Below, one piece after another: positions 31,979 to 44,444 of a DNA stretch of 64,000 nt. The DNA is taken from assembly GCA_951217055.1 (NCBI GenBank), contig OX578276.1:18149430-18213429 (forward strand). Reading direction: 5' to 3'. The first letter of the stretch is position 1; every line of letters begins with the position of its first letter. The translations under genes were made by a program, and so were the position numbers. Source of the DNA: Gerris lacustris (taxonomy: Eukaryota; Arthropoda; Insecta; Hemiptera; Gerridae). Below the pieces are notes generated by a model that was given only the letters and a program-made list of their open reading frames with translations, was not told the origin of the DNA and searched no databases.

Positions 31979-33062
31979 GTAATTTTTTTCCTCAATTCTA
32001 AATATTTTAAATTTCTAATGCTGTAAAGTATTTTTTTTTTCTTTCTAATATAATCTAGTATCTAATGAAGAAAGTATTTTTGTTGCGTTAATTTTAATTT
32101 TTTTTTTTTTTTTTATCACCTTTTAACTTCCGTATAAGTTTATCTCGAGAAAACATATTGTAATTAATTGGACATTTTTATTTATATTGACAGATTTACG
32201 CATTTTAAGTTCTTCTGAATCCAATAAAATATTGTTATTAATGATGTCTAACTACTATCAGTGGTCAATAATCAAGTCAAGCCTAGGGGGACTAAGCCTA
32301 TTTTGATTAAATTTGAACCCCGAGGTGGACTCACTTAATAACTTTTAGCTCTATTAGGATTATCATTAGAACCCCCCTCCCCCCCCCCCCCCCCCTCACC
32401 CTTTAAAACATCGATGATAACATTATTATCAAAAACAAAAATTAAATGTAGTGCATATAATCACCGATAAAATTGTATACAAGTTGCTTGCCATGGAAAA
32501 CTCTAGTTTTCGCGATAATTACACCCAAAGGTGGAGAATGGGGACTACCATAGAGATCATTCCAACGATGTACAAAAAGATAAGGGTTAACGACCAATTT
32601 ATTTGAGAAAATTCACAGTGACCCTATGTCAAGCATTATTTTTTTTTTACTAATATAAAGTTTTTTGAGAATGTGTCAGACAGACAGAAAGAAGGTTCAA
32701 CTGAGACAGAGATAATGGACCCTAAAAAAAATAATTGTATTTGTTATAATATCATGATATTATTATTGAATAAATAAATAATAAACACTCACCTAAGGAT
32801 TAATCAGTGCATTGTCTGACACAAGGAATATATTATATACAACTATGTAATGCTGGTTCGACTATATATAAACACCAAGTATGACAAAACTTAGTGTTTA
32901 ACTAAAGTCGAAACCGGTATTAGATAATTGTATGTATTCTTGTTGCCAGACAATATACTGATTAATCCTTAGATGGGAAATTATTATTTATTTATTGAGT
33001 AATCATACCATGATATTATCAAAATCTCCGTCAATACTTCCAATGAATGTATTTATTATACA
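31979..33062. other. AT-rich, with poly(C) tract
   Basis: There is a C-homopolymer with few interruptions at 32372-32396. Poly(T) tracts are at 32027-32040 and 32098-32114. 32755-32990 has 'aaggattaatcagt' phrases in inverted orientation (32794-32810 and 32955-32975) around a ~170-bp interior, which is a possible MITE. I call no gene. Confidence 0.5.
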
Positions 33063-33255
33063 TTGATCTTTAGTTATGTTTTGTTTGTTGTTATGATTTA
33101 TTGATCTTTATTTAGTTATGTTTTGTTTGTTGTTATGATTTATTGATCTTTATTTAGTTATGTTTGTGTTGTTAAGATTTATTGATCTTTATTTAGTTAT
33201 GTTTTGTTTGTTGTTATGATTTATTGATCTTTATTAGTAATGTTTTCTTTTGTTG
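33063..33255. repeat. ~40-bp tandem repeat, ~5 units
   Basis: Units of 38-42 bp start at 33063, 33101, 33143, 33182 and 33223. Each has 'ttgatctttatttagttatg' and 'ttttgtttgttgttatgatt'. It is noncoding. Confidence 0.9.
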
Positions 33256-34439
33256 CCTTGTTTCTAAAGACAAATCGTTACACATAATAAATAAATAGCT
33301 ATATTGAAGTAAATCTGTTTTACATAATGAAGTTATTTTTGTGTTGTCTGATATTTTGTTGAACTTGATAACATTTTGGCCCTTCATTATTGAATTGATG
33401 ATGCATTGATTGATTTTTCTAACAATTTGATTGATCCATTATAACATTATTTGTTGTTAATTTATTCCCGATTAACAACATGCGAAGTAAACAGGATTAT
33501 CTAACGATTTACAATGGAATGTGATGCTTGTTAAAATTGAATCGGAGAATGTTGGCAGTGTTTCACAATATTGTTTGTCTTATTGTATTGTTACAATTAG
33601 ATTTCTCTTGTTGTTTGTTTGTGTTTTTCTGCGTTATTTGAGTGCGGTCAATCTCAATTTCGAATGTTCAATAAATTAATATGAATAAGACTAAAAATAA
33701 ATGCATATATTATTTAACAACATGTATAACACCAATAGAAATGATCTTTATTGTTTATATTTGTACGATTTTGGTTTGATAAAAAACAAATAAGTAATAA
33801 GATTTCTTATCAATATCTATTTAAAACGCATTAAGATTATAAAATGGCTAAATTTAATGGATAAGCCTGGTTAAATAATAGAATAATAAATTTAAACTTT
33901 AGATTAAATCTTGTTTTAGATTTAATTTTAACTTGAGTTAAAAATTCTTTCTGTTAAGGTAAAAATTAAAGTAGTAAAAAACTCGTCATAATCAGGTTTG
34001 CTGATCCAGGTGAAACTAATTATCTAAATTTAAATTTTATAATCTTTAAATTGCAACTAATGACAACTCTGGCTCTTTTTTTAATCTTACATTAATGCTA
34101 ATTTTATTAAATTTAATAATGCAACTAAATTAAAGCGCTAATTAGTCTGAAAATGTATTTATTATAGTTAAATTACATTTTTATCGATTGAAATTTAAAT
34201 TATATGTATTTTTGCGCTAAATTATTTTTTAACGGTTAAAATATGGCGGTTTTCCAACTAATTTGCATTTCTCGCGTTCAAAACTTCTTTAAATATTAAT
34301 TGATTATTGAAATTAAATTAAAGTTATTCTTATTAATTATCTAAGCTAAATATTTCTTAGCTATTTTCAGTCTTGTGTTTGTGGATCTTGCGTTCAACAT
34401 TTTTGTGAACCATCTTAATTTAAAAACCAATCATACAAT
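33256..34439. other. Intergenic, AT-rich
   Basis: I see no gene or bounded repeat. Confidence 0.65.
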
Positions 34440-34770
34440 TTTTAGGGTCCGTAGGCAAAACCAAGGACCCTTATATTTTCCTGCGTGTGTCTGTCCGTCC
34501 GTCCTCTCACGGCTACACCTTTCGTCCGATCACTTTGAAATTTGGCATGTATGTGTCTTGTACCGACCCACATATTTTAAAAATATAGCGACTTAAAAAA
34601 AATATTTTTCAAAAAAATTAGGGTAAAAGAACTTAAGGGTTAAATTTTTTTTTTTTTTCGACACCGTGAGGGGTATCATATGAAAGGGTACGTCGAGCTG
34701 ATTACAAAAATATATAATTCTTTGGATATAACTTTGATAGGGCGAACGTAGGCAAGTTTATGTAGGTGTG
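34440..34770 (+). repeat. Dispersed repeat R2, copy 1
   Basis: The order is 'aaccaaggacccttatattt', 'cctgcgtgtgtctgtccgtc', 'cacctttcgtccgatcactt', 'gaaatttggcatgtatgtg', 'ggggtatcatatgaaagggt', 'acgtcgagctgattacaaaa'. A closely similar copy is at 48210-48645. The class is not known to me. The ends are imprecise. Confidence 0.85.
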
Positions 34771-35150
34771 AAACGTTTAGATGGTAGGTCAAAATTTGCC
34801 CATTATTGGTCCCATATTAATTTTCACCTTCAGCACCCATTGATTTCACTTCCACTTACATGCAATTTTTTTTTATTTAAACTAAATTTGTAATAGATCT
34901 CTTCTATTTTTTATGAAATTAAAATGGATTTTATTTTAAGAAATTTAGATGGTTTGTCGAATGAAGCCCACTGATAATCGCCATAATAATTTTAACCATA
35001 TACGCTTATTACCTAATCTGGCGCTTTTATTCATATGAAAAAAAAAATTAATAAATTTAAAAATAGAGGGGCGGATTAAATAAATCAGACTATAAGGGGG
35101 GGGGGGGGGCATGAGGAAGCTATGTGCCACACTAATTGGCAGACTCTTTT
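34771..35150 (+). repeat. Dispersed repeat R1, 3' half
   Basis: 'gatggtaggtcaaaatttgc', 'gtcccatattaattttcacc' and 'tttagatggtttgtcgaatg' lead to the R1 terminus 'gaggaagctatgtgccacac' and 'taattggcagac' at 35113-35145. A 14-G run (35097-35110) lies just before the terminus. Confidence 0.75.
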
Positions 35151-36609
35151 TAAATTAATTTTTAAAAAGACCTTAAATAAACCCTTATACCCCCATAAAT
35201 CCTCATTATACCCTAACCCACTATCCGAATCTGCGTTTTTAGGAACCGCCTTATAATCCTAATTTGAATGGTGTTTTTTAATATTTGTTTTTTAATACTT
35301 CTCACACTCTCTTCATTTGGTGGCATTCTGCTTGTCAAATTTTAATAATCGGAATGGAGTGAATACAAATAAGTATGTCCTTAAAAATAAAAGAAAATGT
35401 CTATCACTATGATCTTTAAATAGAAGAACAATGTTTCTTCAAGGGGGAGTATTCAGTGTTGCCCTGAGAGCCATTGATCGCTGTTTATTTAACCAAAACT
35501 GGCTCCCTCGCCGAGGAAGTTGGCGGCTTTTCAACATCATGAGACTAGTGTAACAGTAACACTCAGAGTAGCCTTCCCTTACTGCTTCTAATTTCCCTTG
35601 TAATACCCAGTATATAGTTCTGGCCGTTTAATCTTTTTAAAATCTCCTAAACGTCTCTTTTTTTAAGTAAAGTAAATGTTTATCATTATTTACTCTTTGA
35701 AATTACTTCCTTTGATTATTAGGTTGTTTGTGTTTCTTGTTGTCTTAAAACATTTGTCATCTTTAATCATTCATTTATTACTGTAGAACCCACTTAAGTT
35801 TGAAATTTATAATTAACAATGGGAAACAGGCTGGCATTGTCACATATGAAAACATTTGTTAAAGGCCTTATCATTATTATGCCTTAGTTAATAATAAGTA
35901 TGCGTCAAATGATTAAGAAAATTAAGATTTGGATGTCTTTATTTAAAAATAATTTTTAAATATATTTATTTTTTATGAAAAATAAATACACATCAGTTGT
36001 ATCGCAACGTCCCTTCACGTAGGGCAATTAGTGAATTGACAGCGACTGCTTTCAACACTTGAATGCGATTCAGATTGTTCTCTGGGAGATGGTGGATAGG
36101 AATTGACTGAGTCCTTTTGGGTTTCAAAAGAGCTGATGTTTTCCTGACAAATGTGGTATCAAGCAGAAAAAACACCATTGAATTTTTCTGCACTCCTCCT
36201 CATTTGTCGTCTATATTTTGTTAGATTCTATATTTGTAGGATGAAGATCCTACTTTATTAACCGTTAGTTAAAAATCGTTTGCAAGATTTGTACTGGACA
36301 AACAAACAAACAAGAAAGCAAGCTAATAAAAATGTAGTAAAAATATATATTAAAATTATATAAGATATTGATTTGAAATATATCACGTAGTAAATATGTA
36401 AGAAATAAATAATATAACTAAATATATAAAATAAATATAAGTTCCTTTAGGATCATATATAAAATACTAACTATAAGATTACCACTAAGGCGGTAACACT
36501 AAGTTATGATAATTCATTGATCTTCTTCAGTCATATCTTTATAGAAGACATCTTTAAAGCACTTCTTTCTTTAAAACAGGGGATAGAATAATATATCATT
36601 GTAACCCAA
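35151..36609. other. Intergenic
   Basis: AT-rich sequence surrounds a moderately less AT-rich stretch at 35990-36200, where a minus-strand open frame has no recognisable domain. I call no gene. Confidence 0.55.
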
Positions 36610-37273
36610 GTTAAAAATCGGTCCGAGACAACTAAGACAAACTTTCTCATATACGAGTTTATAATTACTTAGCCCAGTGTTTCCATTTATTAGTTTTCAA
36701 ATGTACATTTAAATATTATTGAACATTTCATCAAAATGTATCATAAAATAACTTCTCCTGGGCGGGGAATCGAACCCGGGCTCTCTCCGTCCGCGTTAAG
36801 CTAATATCTCAGGAACTAGATTTTTCCCGGGAAAACGGCTTATATCGTTGGATTCGTATTCAAATGGACTACATTTTAGAATTTTTAAATCAAAATCGTC
36901 GGAACCGTTTTCGAGAAATAATTTTTTTTCATGTTTCGAGTTTTTAGGGGGTAGCGCACCCAAATTTAGAGCTAAAATTCATTTCTCAATTTCGCCTCGG
37001 GGTATGATTTTTCTGAACATGTATGCCAAATTTCGTCAAAATCGGCCCAGTAGTTTAGGCTCCAGGCGTCTGCACAGACTTTTTGCTGACTCAGCAAACT
37101 GTGTTCCAGATGGCGGAAAAAGATTTTCCGGGCGGCACCACTACAGGTAAGGACTGATTTTTCCGCCAAGTTTCAACTCTCTAGGTTAAATACCTTGGGC
37201 GCTACGATCTACGATGATAACACACATACACATGGGCGTAGCCAGGGTTGCCTTTAGGGGGGGGCTAATTTTT

Positions 37274-37278
<5 letters not shown>

Positions 37279-37362
<84 letters not shown>
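37279..37362. repeat. (TA)n(TG)n microsatellite
   Basis: About 32 TA units run directly into about 10 TG units inside the hAT-like element near its left end. Confidence 0.97.
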
Positions 37363-37702
37363 CGAGTGTGGGTGGTGTATGTAAAACCAAAAAAGTGTTT
37401 TCTTTAAAAATGCCAAGAGTCTGACAGTACCAATATTAATATTTTCAAAATGATTTATTTTAATAAAAAAAAACTCAATAGAACTATTAATTATAGGGGA
37501 AAAAATTGTTTATTTAAAATAGATTTTTTTAAGGAAAACTTGCTGTTTAAATCCACTTTTAATGTAATACAGTTCACATTAAGATTGGACAGAGAGTATT
37601 TGAAGCGACGTTAGCGTTTCCTATGAGATATTGTCTAAACTGCTACATCTCTAATTTTAATTTTTAAATAAATAGTAATTAATTGTTTTTTAAGAATCAA
37701 AT

Positions 37703-38940
37703 TAGTCCAGTCAAATGGTAGTTTGAAGTCGAAAGTTCTGGTGTAATTGATTTTAGTGGTTTATTTTATGTTTTTGGGGGTGCTGAACACGAATCTGAAG
37801 TTGTCAAACAAAATTTCCCCCCTCAAATATGAGAAATCGTCAAAAACATTTTTTTGTGGTTTTCCTTTTCCACTTATAAATTGCAAAGCAATCTATTCAC
37901 GCAAAAAGTGGTCCAGTAGTAAAATATAAATGAGAAAATAACCTTCAATTTATGTCAATAACATTTTTTTGTAGATCATATGGTTTTCACGGAAATTGGA
38001 GTTGAAATATCGGGAAAATCGGTAATTTATGAAAAAAAAACAGTTATGCACTATGATTTAACGAGCCAATTTTCAAAGAAATCTACGTATTATTGGCTTA
38101 TGATAATATACGAAAATTTTGGTTTAGAATTGGGATGGGTGTTATAAATAATTTGGTACACAGGGGTACGGGGTACAGAAGTTAAAATATTATATACCCT
38201 TCAAGATGCATGTCATTGGAAAGCTCTTTAAAAGTACATTTATTGTTGTAATGTACACTTTTGTCATATTTTTATATTAGAGGTGGGTAAAATGGAAAAA
38301 AAGCATATTTTTATGCTATTATTGCGTTTTTTCCATTTTACCCCTCTCTCATATGAAAATATGACAAAATTGTACATAACAACAATTACTGTACTCTTAA
38401 AGAGCTTTCCAATGACATGAATCTTGAAGGGTACATACTATTTTGTCTTTTGTACCCCGTAGCCCTGTGTACCAAATTATTTTTAACACTTATCCAAATT
38501 CTAAACTAAAATTTTCGTATATTATCATAAGCCAATAATACGTTGATTTCTTTGAAAATTGGCTCGTTAAATCATGGTGCATAACTGGTCTTTTTTCATA
38601 AATTTTCATTCATAAATAAACCGATATTTCAACTCCCATTTCCGTGAAAAACCATATGACGTACAAAAAAATGTTATTGACATAAATTGAAGGTTATTTT
38701 CTCATCTATATTTTAATACTAGACCACTTTTTGCTTGAATAGATTGCTTTACAAGTTATAAGCGGAAAACCAAAAAAAAAAAATTGTTTTTGACGATTTC
38801 TCATATTTGCGGGGGAAAATTTTGTTGGACAACTTCAGATTCGTGTTCAGCACCCCCAAAAACATAAAATAAACCACTAAAATCAATTACACCAGAACTT
38901 TCCACTTCGAGCCCATTTTGTGCACCATTTGACTGGACTA
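37703..38940. mobile_element. 1.24-kb fold-back element with ~600-bp arms
   Basis: Inverted arms about 37703-38303 and 38317-38940 meet at a short centre ('gcatatttttatgc', 38304-38317). The ends are 'tagtccagtcaaatggt' and its complement. Matched blocks throughout include 'gttctggtgtaattgatttt', 'ggtgctgaacacgaatctga', 'tgagaaatcgtcaaaaac', 'gtgtaccaaattattt'-type and 'ggaaagctctttaa'. The arms look highly similar with scattered mismatches and small indels. There is no coding sequence. It is nested in the hAT-like element. Confidence 0.9.
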
Positions 38941-39383
38941 AATATACGATTTGGCATAACCATACTGAGTTTTATTGCAAAACCATAACCAAATAAAAAT
39001 AGTAGGGTATCTAACAGTCCAGTCAATAAATACAAATAAATAGTCTTCCTTGCGAAAGGTCGGGTATCTTAAAACAAGAAAATATTTAATTAAAAACTTG
39101 ATCTAAAAATTGTAACCTTTCATTCAAAATAAACAATGGATAATAATAGTCGGGAAGAAATTCGTCCCAATAAAGAGTTCTGACCATGCGCAGTCGTAAT
39201 TTTATGTAGATTTTTTTTCTACATTTCAAGTTCTATAGACTATAGTATAGACGACACTTTTTTTACCCAGGAGGTATATGTACTTAGAGCTCCATCCCTA
39301 TTTTATAGATCCTTGACCTAAACGGATTGATATCTTTACTTACTTCAATTCTTCTTCTTCATCTTCTTTTTTACCCCCAAAAA

Positions 39384-39431
39384 AGGCCCGGGCCCCCTGT
39401 GCCCCCCCCCCCCCTGGGTGCACCACTGGCT
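39384..39431. repeat. Solitary hAT-type terminus
   Basis: Reading leftwards from 39431, 'cagtggtgcacccagg' is followed by a long G run (C run on the plus strand) and 'cccgggcc'. It resembles a hAT-type terminal repeat. I found no matching left end within the host element, so it is a fragment. Confidence 0.5.
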
Positions 39432-39925
39432 GAGAGAAGGGAAACATAATTATTGTCCAGCTTCTTTTCTTATCATAGGCATCTTTTTTATCAAAGCAAT
39501 GCTAACCAAACCAGTGCAGCCACGCCACAGCTGTAGTAACTTGACAACTAAAATGAGATTTAAATTTTTTTACCTTAAGACCCACTTTAGCCATAAAATA
39601 AATTTGTATAATAATAATAATATATATATACATATATTATTATTATCATTATACAGAATTATTTTAACTTTTTATTTATTTATTTTTTATTTTAACCTGT
39701 ATATGTATAATAATCGTATTTTTTTTAGAGAGTTGAGCCGGCCTAGGGGGGGGCCATGGCCCCCCCCTGCCCCCCCTGGCTACGCCCATGCACATACACA
39801 CACATACATACAGACGTCATGCTGAAACCCACTCAGGAGGTCTTAAAAACACCTAAAACGGATAATTCCGTTGACATTTTTTGGTGAAAACAATACTTTT
39901 CCTACTATAGGTAGTGAGGAAAAGT

Positions 39926-40654
39926 AAAAAGACAAAACTAATAAAATGTACTATAAATGAAAACCTATTGACCTCCTGTAACATCCTAACTTCCTGGCAC
40001 GATATTTATTAAAAGAGTCACATTTTTCATGTCATTTTATTTCGTGACGGAAATTTCGTCATGCGGAACTCGGAACTTAGCGAATCCACTATAGAAGAAG
40101 GCCATTGATATATCAGATCTTAAGGCGGGGCGGGAACCTGTAGTGTTTTCGTAGTTAACAAATAGGGCCTCTATTTTAAGAGATAGAGAGCTGATTTTTT
40201 TTTCAAAAGATTCACAACTAAATCCCAAAGGGCGGCTAGTTTTTAGATTTTTTATATTTGGTTTATTTTAGCCCTAAAAAAGCTCTAAAAGTCAAAAATT
40301 GTATTTTCATGAACGAAATTCAAAATTCTAAAAACTAGCCGCCCTTAAGAAGCATTAGTAGATGCCAAATATGTAAAAATTATTTTAAAATAATTAAATT
40401 TGGAGGCTGCATTTGTTAACTACGATTTGACGGGACAAGGCCGTCCGCTACTGAACCTGGTGGAATTTTAATGTACTAGTGAATTAGGTTCTATTCAGAT
40501 TGAGGAAGGGAATGAAAGGTGGAGTGTCATGTGTACCGAGTCCCGGGTACTCCCACCCTGACTGCCTCTAGTTCTAACCCTCTTCCTTATCTCTTACTTA
40601 TACCAACACAACTTATACACTTTAATGAACTAGTATAATGTCTTCGATTTCAAA
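39926..40654. repeat. Intergenic with inverted pair
   Basis: 'aaagggcggctagtttttag' at 40229 and 'ctaaaaactagccgccctta' at 40329 are inverted, with 'tttgttaactacg' matches outside (40150-40165 and 40414-40428). This outlines a ~280-bp inverted-repeat element at about 40150-40430. No gene was seen. Confidence 0.6.
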
Positions 40655-41035
40655 AATTACAAGACACAAATCCGTTTCAGATATCAGTTAACTTTTTCGG
40701 TCCCTCTGTCTGCATCCATTTTTTTTTTAACTAACATAATTCAAAAACTGCTTATCTAATTATAATAAAATATATTAATGGTAGTTCATAATTAGCCATT
40801 GTTGGTCCCATTTAAACTTCTACTTCTGCCCCTATTTCTTTCTCTTCCACAGTGTTCAAAAATACGTTTATTTACACTTATATCTTCAAAATAATGTTCT
40901 GATTTTCAAGAAATTTGGATGGTTTACAGTTTACACTAGTTAACAGTAGTCCTAAGATAGCTCAAGATTAATTTCAACCATCTGTACCTGTGCTCATTAA
41001 ATATTGCTAAATTATACCTATAATAAAACCAAATT
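40655..41035 (+). repeat. Dispersed repeat R1
   Basis: 'acaaatccgtttcagatatc', 'ataattagccattgttggtc', 'cttctacttctgcccc', 'atttggatggtttacag' and 'caagattaatttcaaccatc' are in R1 order. The copy is diverged and its terminus is missing. Confidence 0.75.
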
Positions 41036-41124
41036 ATTTAATAAATTAACCGCTAATATATAACAATAACCGCTTTCTATAGTGGGCTATATTGGTACTC
41101 TCACTACAATTTTGGCAGATTTAT

Positions 41125-41640
41125 AATAAAAAAACCGTTCCGCGCCAACTCAAACAAACTTTAAGAGTTAATAATTGCATAGTCTAGTGTTCACTATTTA
41201 TTAGTTTTCGTAGGTACATTTAATTATTTTAGACTATTTACCATACAAATAACTTCTCCTCGGCGGGAAATCGAACCCGGCCTCTTTCCGTCCCAGTGTA
41301 AAGATATTTTCTCAGGAACTAGATTTTCCCGGGAGAACGGCATATATATTTAGATTCGTATTTAAATAGACTACATTTTATAATTTTATAATCAAAATCC
41401 TCGGAACTGTTTTCGAGAAATGATTTCTTTTTACGTTTTTTTGAGTTTTTGGAGGTAGTGCCCCAAACAGTTTTTGTAACTAAAATTAATTTCACAATTT
41501 CACCTGGGGGTAAGAGTTTTTTGAACATGTATGCAAAATTTCGTCAAAATTGGCCCAGTAGTTTAACCTCAGGGGACCTCAAAACGTGTAAATCACACAT
41601 CGCGCCATGAAAATATTTTTTCTTTATACGAGAAAGTAAA
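41125..41640 (+). repeat. Dispersed repeat R3
   Basis: This copy is collinear with 36610-37070: 'catagtctagtgttcac', the tRNA B-box-like 'ggcgggaaatcgaacccggc', 'ctcaggaactagattttccc', 'ccgttttcgag'-type sequence, 'atgcaaaatttcgtcaaaat' and 'tggcccagtagttta', ending 'atacgagaaagt'. The R3 3' part is absent. Confidence 0.8.
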
Positions 41641-41754
41641 AAAAGAAAATTTAAATAAATTAGACTATAATGAATTGTAAAAGTATAAAATCATTAGAGA
41701 TTGGCAAATTACTGATTGGCAGACAATTTTTCTTTACACTAGTTTGGCCAATCA

Positions 41755-42270
41755 ATTATGTATTCATTTTACTATAAACCTGACAAGATAACAAATTTAT
41801 CTTTCGAGCTTACAGCTTACCTAAGACAATGTAAGTTATGTGATGTTTAATGTTTCCGATTTTAAAACTTCTAAAACAGAAATCCGTTTCAGACATCAGG
41901 GTACATTTTGGTTTAGTGCTTGTCTTTCGCCCATTTTTTGCGAGCCAACATATTTCAAAAACTGCTTATCCGATTTAATGAATTTAGATGGTATCTAGTA
42001 TTTAGAATTCAGATAGAAGTAGTCATTGACATTGTTGGTCATTGTTTGTCATTGTTGGTCCCACATAAGTTTCAAACTTCTGCTCTCATTAGTTTCTCTT
42101 CCACATGCACGTAAACATACATTTATTTACACCTATATCTTCAAAAATACATCTGATTAAAATGAATTTTAAATATTTTGTCGAAAGTAGCCCTCAGAAA
42201 GCCCCAGATTAATTTAAAACGACTCTGCTCTTTAAATTTTGCAAGTTAAAAAAGCAAGGTTATGATAATT
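41755..42270 (+). repeat. Dispersed repeat R1
   Basis: The R1 blocks are in order: 'agaaatccgtttcagacatc', 'gcgagccaacatatttcaaa', 'cacataagtttcaaacttct', 'agtagccctcagaaagcccc'. A 'cattgttggt' direct duplication is at 42028-42060. Confidence 0.8.
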
Positions 42271-42489
42271 TCTTCATATAATTATATTTTTGCTTTTGCC
42301 AACACCAAAATCTACAAATAATTTAAAATTATAGTTCACGTTAATGCTTTTAATTTTTATTACAAATAATACACAAAAACAACTAAAAATTGTAAAAAAA
42401 AATTTTGTATGAAATTGTTTGGGCATAATTACAATATTTGAAATTTTTTCACCATCACTACTGTAACAAAATCATTATAGACCAATAAA

Positions 42490-42775
42490 AAGTCTTTTTA
42501 GGGTTTCATTGGTAAAACAAAAAAAGAAACCCTTATGGTTTCGTTCCTGTGTCTGTCTGTCCGCCTGTCGCTCTGTACGGTTCCAATAACTTGTGAATCA
42601 AAAGAGATAAAAGCATGAAACTTTCCCGTTTTAAAGATCGTTAAAACAACGCGCACACAAAAAAAATACAGCGAACTGAAAATTATTAGCTGTACAAATT
42701 CAAAATGGTGGATAATTGACGTCACGCGAGTGGGGTATCAAATGAAAGGTATTGAAGAGTATAGATTACTACTTT
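42490..42775 (+). repeat. R2-like repeat
   Basis: 'agaaacccttatggtttcg', 'tgtctgtctgtccgcctgtc', 'aagcatgaaactttcccg' and 'ggggtatcaaatgaaaggta' follow the R2 order but are diverged. A dyad-rich 'tctgtctgtccg' tract is typical of this family. Confidence 0.6.
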
Positions 42776-43150
42776 TGATAAAGCAACAACATTTTATAAA
42801 AAATCAGATGAGTACTTTTCTAGATATAGATGTAAATAAATGTATGTTTGTGCGCATATGGAAGAGAAACAAGTAGGCGCAGAAGTTCGAAACTTACGCG
42901 GGACCGCAACAAAGGCCTAATTATTACCTATACAATCCATTTCATTAAAATCGGGCAGATAGGTTTTATGATTATGTTTCGCAAAATTGAGTGATAGACA
43001 GAACAACATACAGAACTAAAAATGTTCCCTGATGTATGAAAAGGATTTCTATCTTAGAAGTTCTCTATCTTAGAAGTGAAATCGGAGACAAAAAAGTTTG
43101 TCCTTCACAACGATCACATAAGTTCCGTTACCTTCGATAAGTACGGAAGC
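42776..43150 (-). repeat. Dispersed repeat R1, minus copy
   Basis: On the minus strand this reads from 'aggtaacggaacttatgtga' through 'tagaaatccttttcatacat' and 'cacttttgcgaaac'-type sequence to 'cttctgcgcctacttgtttc' and 'catatgcgcacaaacatac'. It directly abuts the R2-like copy. Confidence 0.75.
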
Positions 43151-44444
43151 AAAAATATGGGTCATGCAAACGAAAACTGAGGTTATAAAAATAGACAATT
43201 TTCCCTTTTTTCTTGGGCTCAAAGGGTTATTCTTGAGGTTATTGCTAATTATCTCGATAAGTATATTTGAATTGAAATATTACAGATCAAAGTTTAAGAT
43301 CTTGAAAATACACATACATTTAATTTTTTCTAGAAAGAAAAAGTTACTAATTGGTCGAAATATAGCACAAGAAAATTAGTTATAATAAAGAAATTAACAA
43401 AGCTAGAGTTCTCTCAACTTAATTAATTTCAGATTTTCAAATTGCATCTTATTATTTCAACAGTTTACGCAAGTTTATTGTTCTTAAAATTTGACTGATT
43501 AAGGTCTTTGAAAATGGCCAAAATAGCTCAAATCTTCAAAACATTATAATAACTGTGTAACGATTATTGTTTATATTATATGTTATATAAATAAAAATAG
43601 ATTTTCGGCTCTTTCGACTATATTGTTAAAGAGCTGTAACTCAAAAAACTGTAACTTACAAAAATTGTCAGGACTGAAAATATTTTTTTTTTTCTCTACA
43701 AAATCTTTTTTGTTTAACATCTCGGTGAGTTTATATAACCTTTATGAATTTATGAACGAAACACAAATTACATCGCATGTCATTTTTTATGGTCTTCAAA
43801 TTTTAACTCTGGTTATATTTCTTATTATGATTTGTTAATATCTAGTAAAAACAAATTAAAAGTTAACGAGGAATATATGTTTTAATTTATATGAAGATTT
43901 GAGTGTACGTACATTCGAAGACTTAATTTTTTTTGCGCGTTTCGACTGACGCACAAAAAAAAGTTTACTGAGCTGTAATTAGTAGGTTTAAAAATTCATT
44001 TGATTTGAATGGTTAATATAAATTAAATAAACAATATTTTACAGTGCAAATAACTTAATTGTTGTTAATTTTTCTGTTGTATTTTTTTAAAAAATTACGT
44101 AGTTTCATTAAAATTCCAGTTTGAACTTGATAAAAATGTTAATTTTTATTCTTTTCCACTATTTTACTCCATAGCCATGATCCTATCGAAAAAATATACA
44201 TCTTACATAAATTAATGCTAGATTCCAAATCCCATAAGGATATTCATAGAAGTACACTTGCCCAAAATTTGAATATTTTCTTGAGTCCTAAAAATTACAC
44301 AGCACAAATACATATTTATTTATTTATTTATAAGAAAATTAAATTCAATTTACACAGAAAAGAAGTTCTTCTACTACCAATTCTATAACCATAAGATTTC
44401 AAAGAAAAAAGTATATAATAATTATATATTAATTATATTATAAT
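43151..44444. other. Intergenic, AT-rich
   Basis: I see no gene or bounded repeat. The open frames at 43164-43379 and 43623-43838 lack any domain or splice context. Confidence 0.6.

Larger units (their letters stand above)
37231..39790. mobile_element. hAT-like non-autonomous element, 2560 bp, 8-bp TSD
   Basis: The termini are inverted 'catgggcgtagccagg' at 37231 and 'cctggctacgcccatg' ending at 39790. The exact 8-bp duplication CACATACA at 37223-37230 and 39791-39798 is diagnostic of the hAT superfamily size class. The subterminal regions are G-rich (left) and C-rich (right). No transposase reading frame exists inside; the interior holds (TA)n(TG)n, a 1.24-kb fold-back and a second solitary hAT-type end near 39431. 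Confidence 0.85.
36610..39925 (+). repeat. Dispersed repeat R3, full-length copy split by a hAT-like element
   Basis: R3 sequence runs 36610-37230: 'ggtccgagacaactaagaca', a tRNA B-box-like 'ggggaatcgaacccgggctc' (minus), 'tttcgcctcggggtatgatt' and 'gccaaatttcgtcaaaatcg'. It resumes at 39799-39925 ('cttaaaaacacctaaaacgg', 'gtgaaaacaatacttttcct', 'gtgaggaaaagtaaaaag'). The uninterrupted order at 21400-21810 shows that 37231-39790 is an insertion. The minus-strand B box suggests an embedded tRNA-like module also present in the copy at 41125. Confidence 0.82.

Noticed and set aside
37186..37416. Open frame with Thr-His and Ile-Tyr runs
   Set aside because: It is an artefact of the (TA)n(TG)n microsatellite in the hAT-like element.
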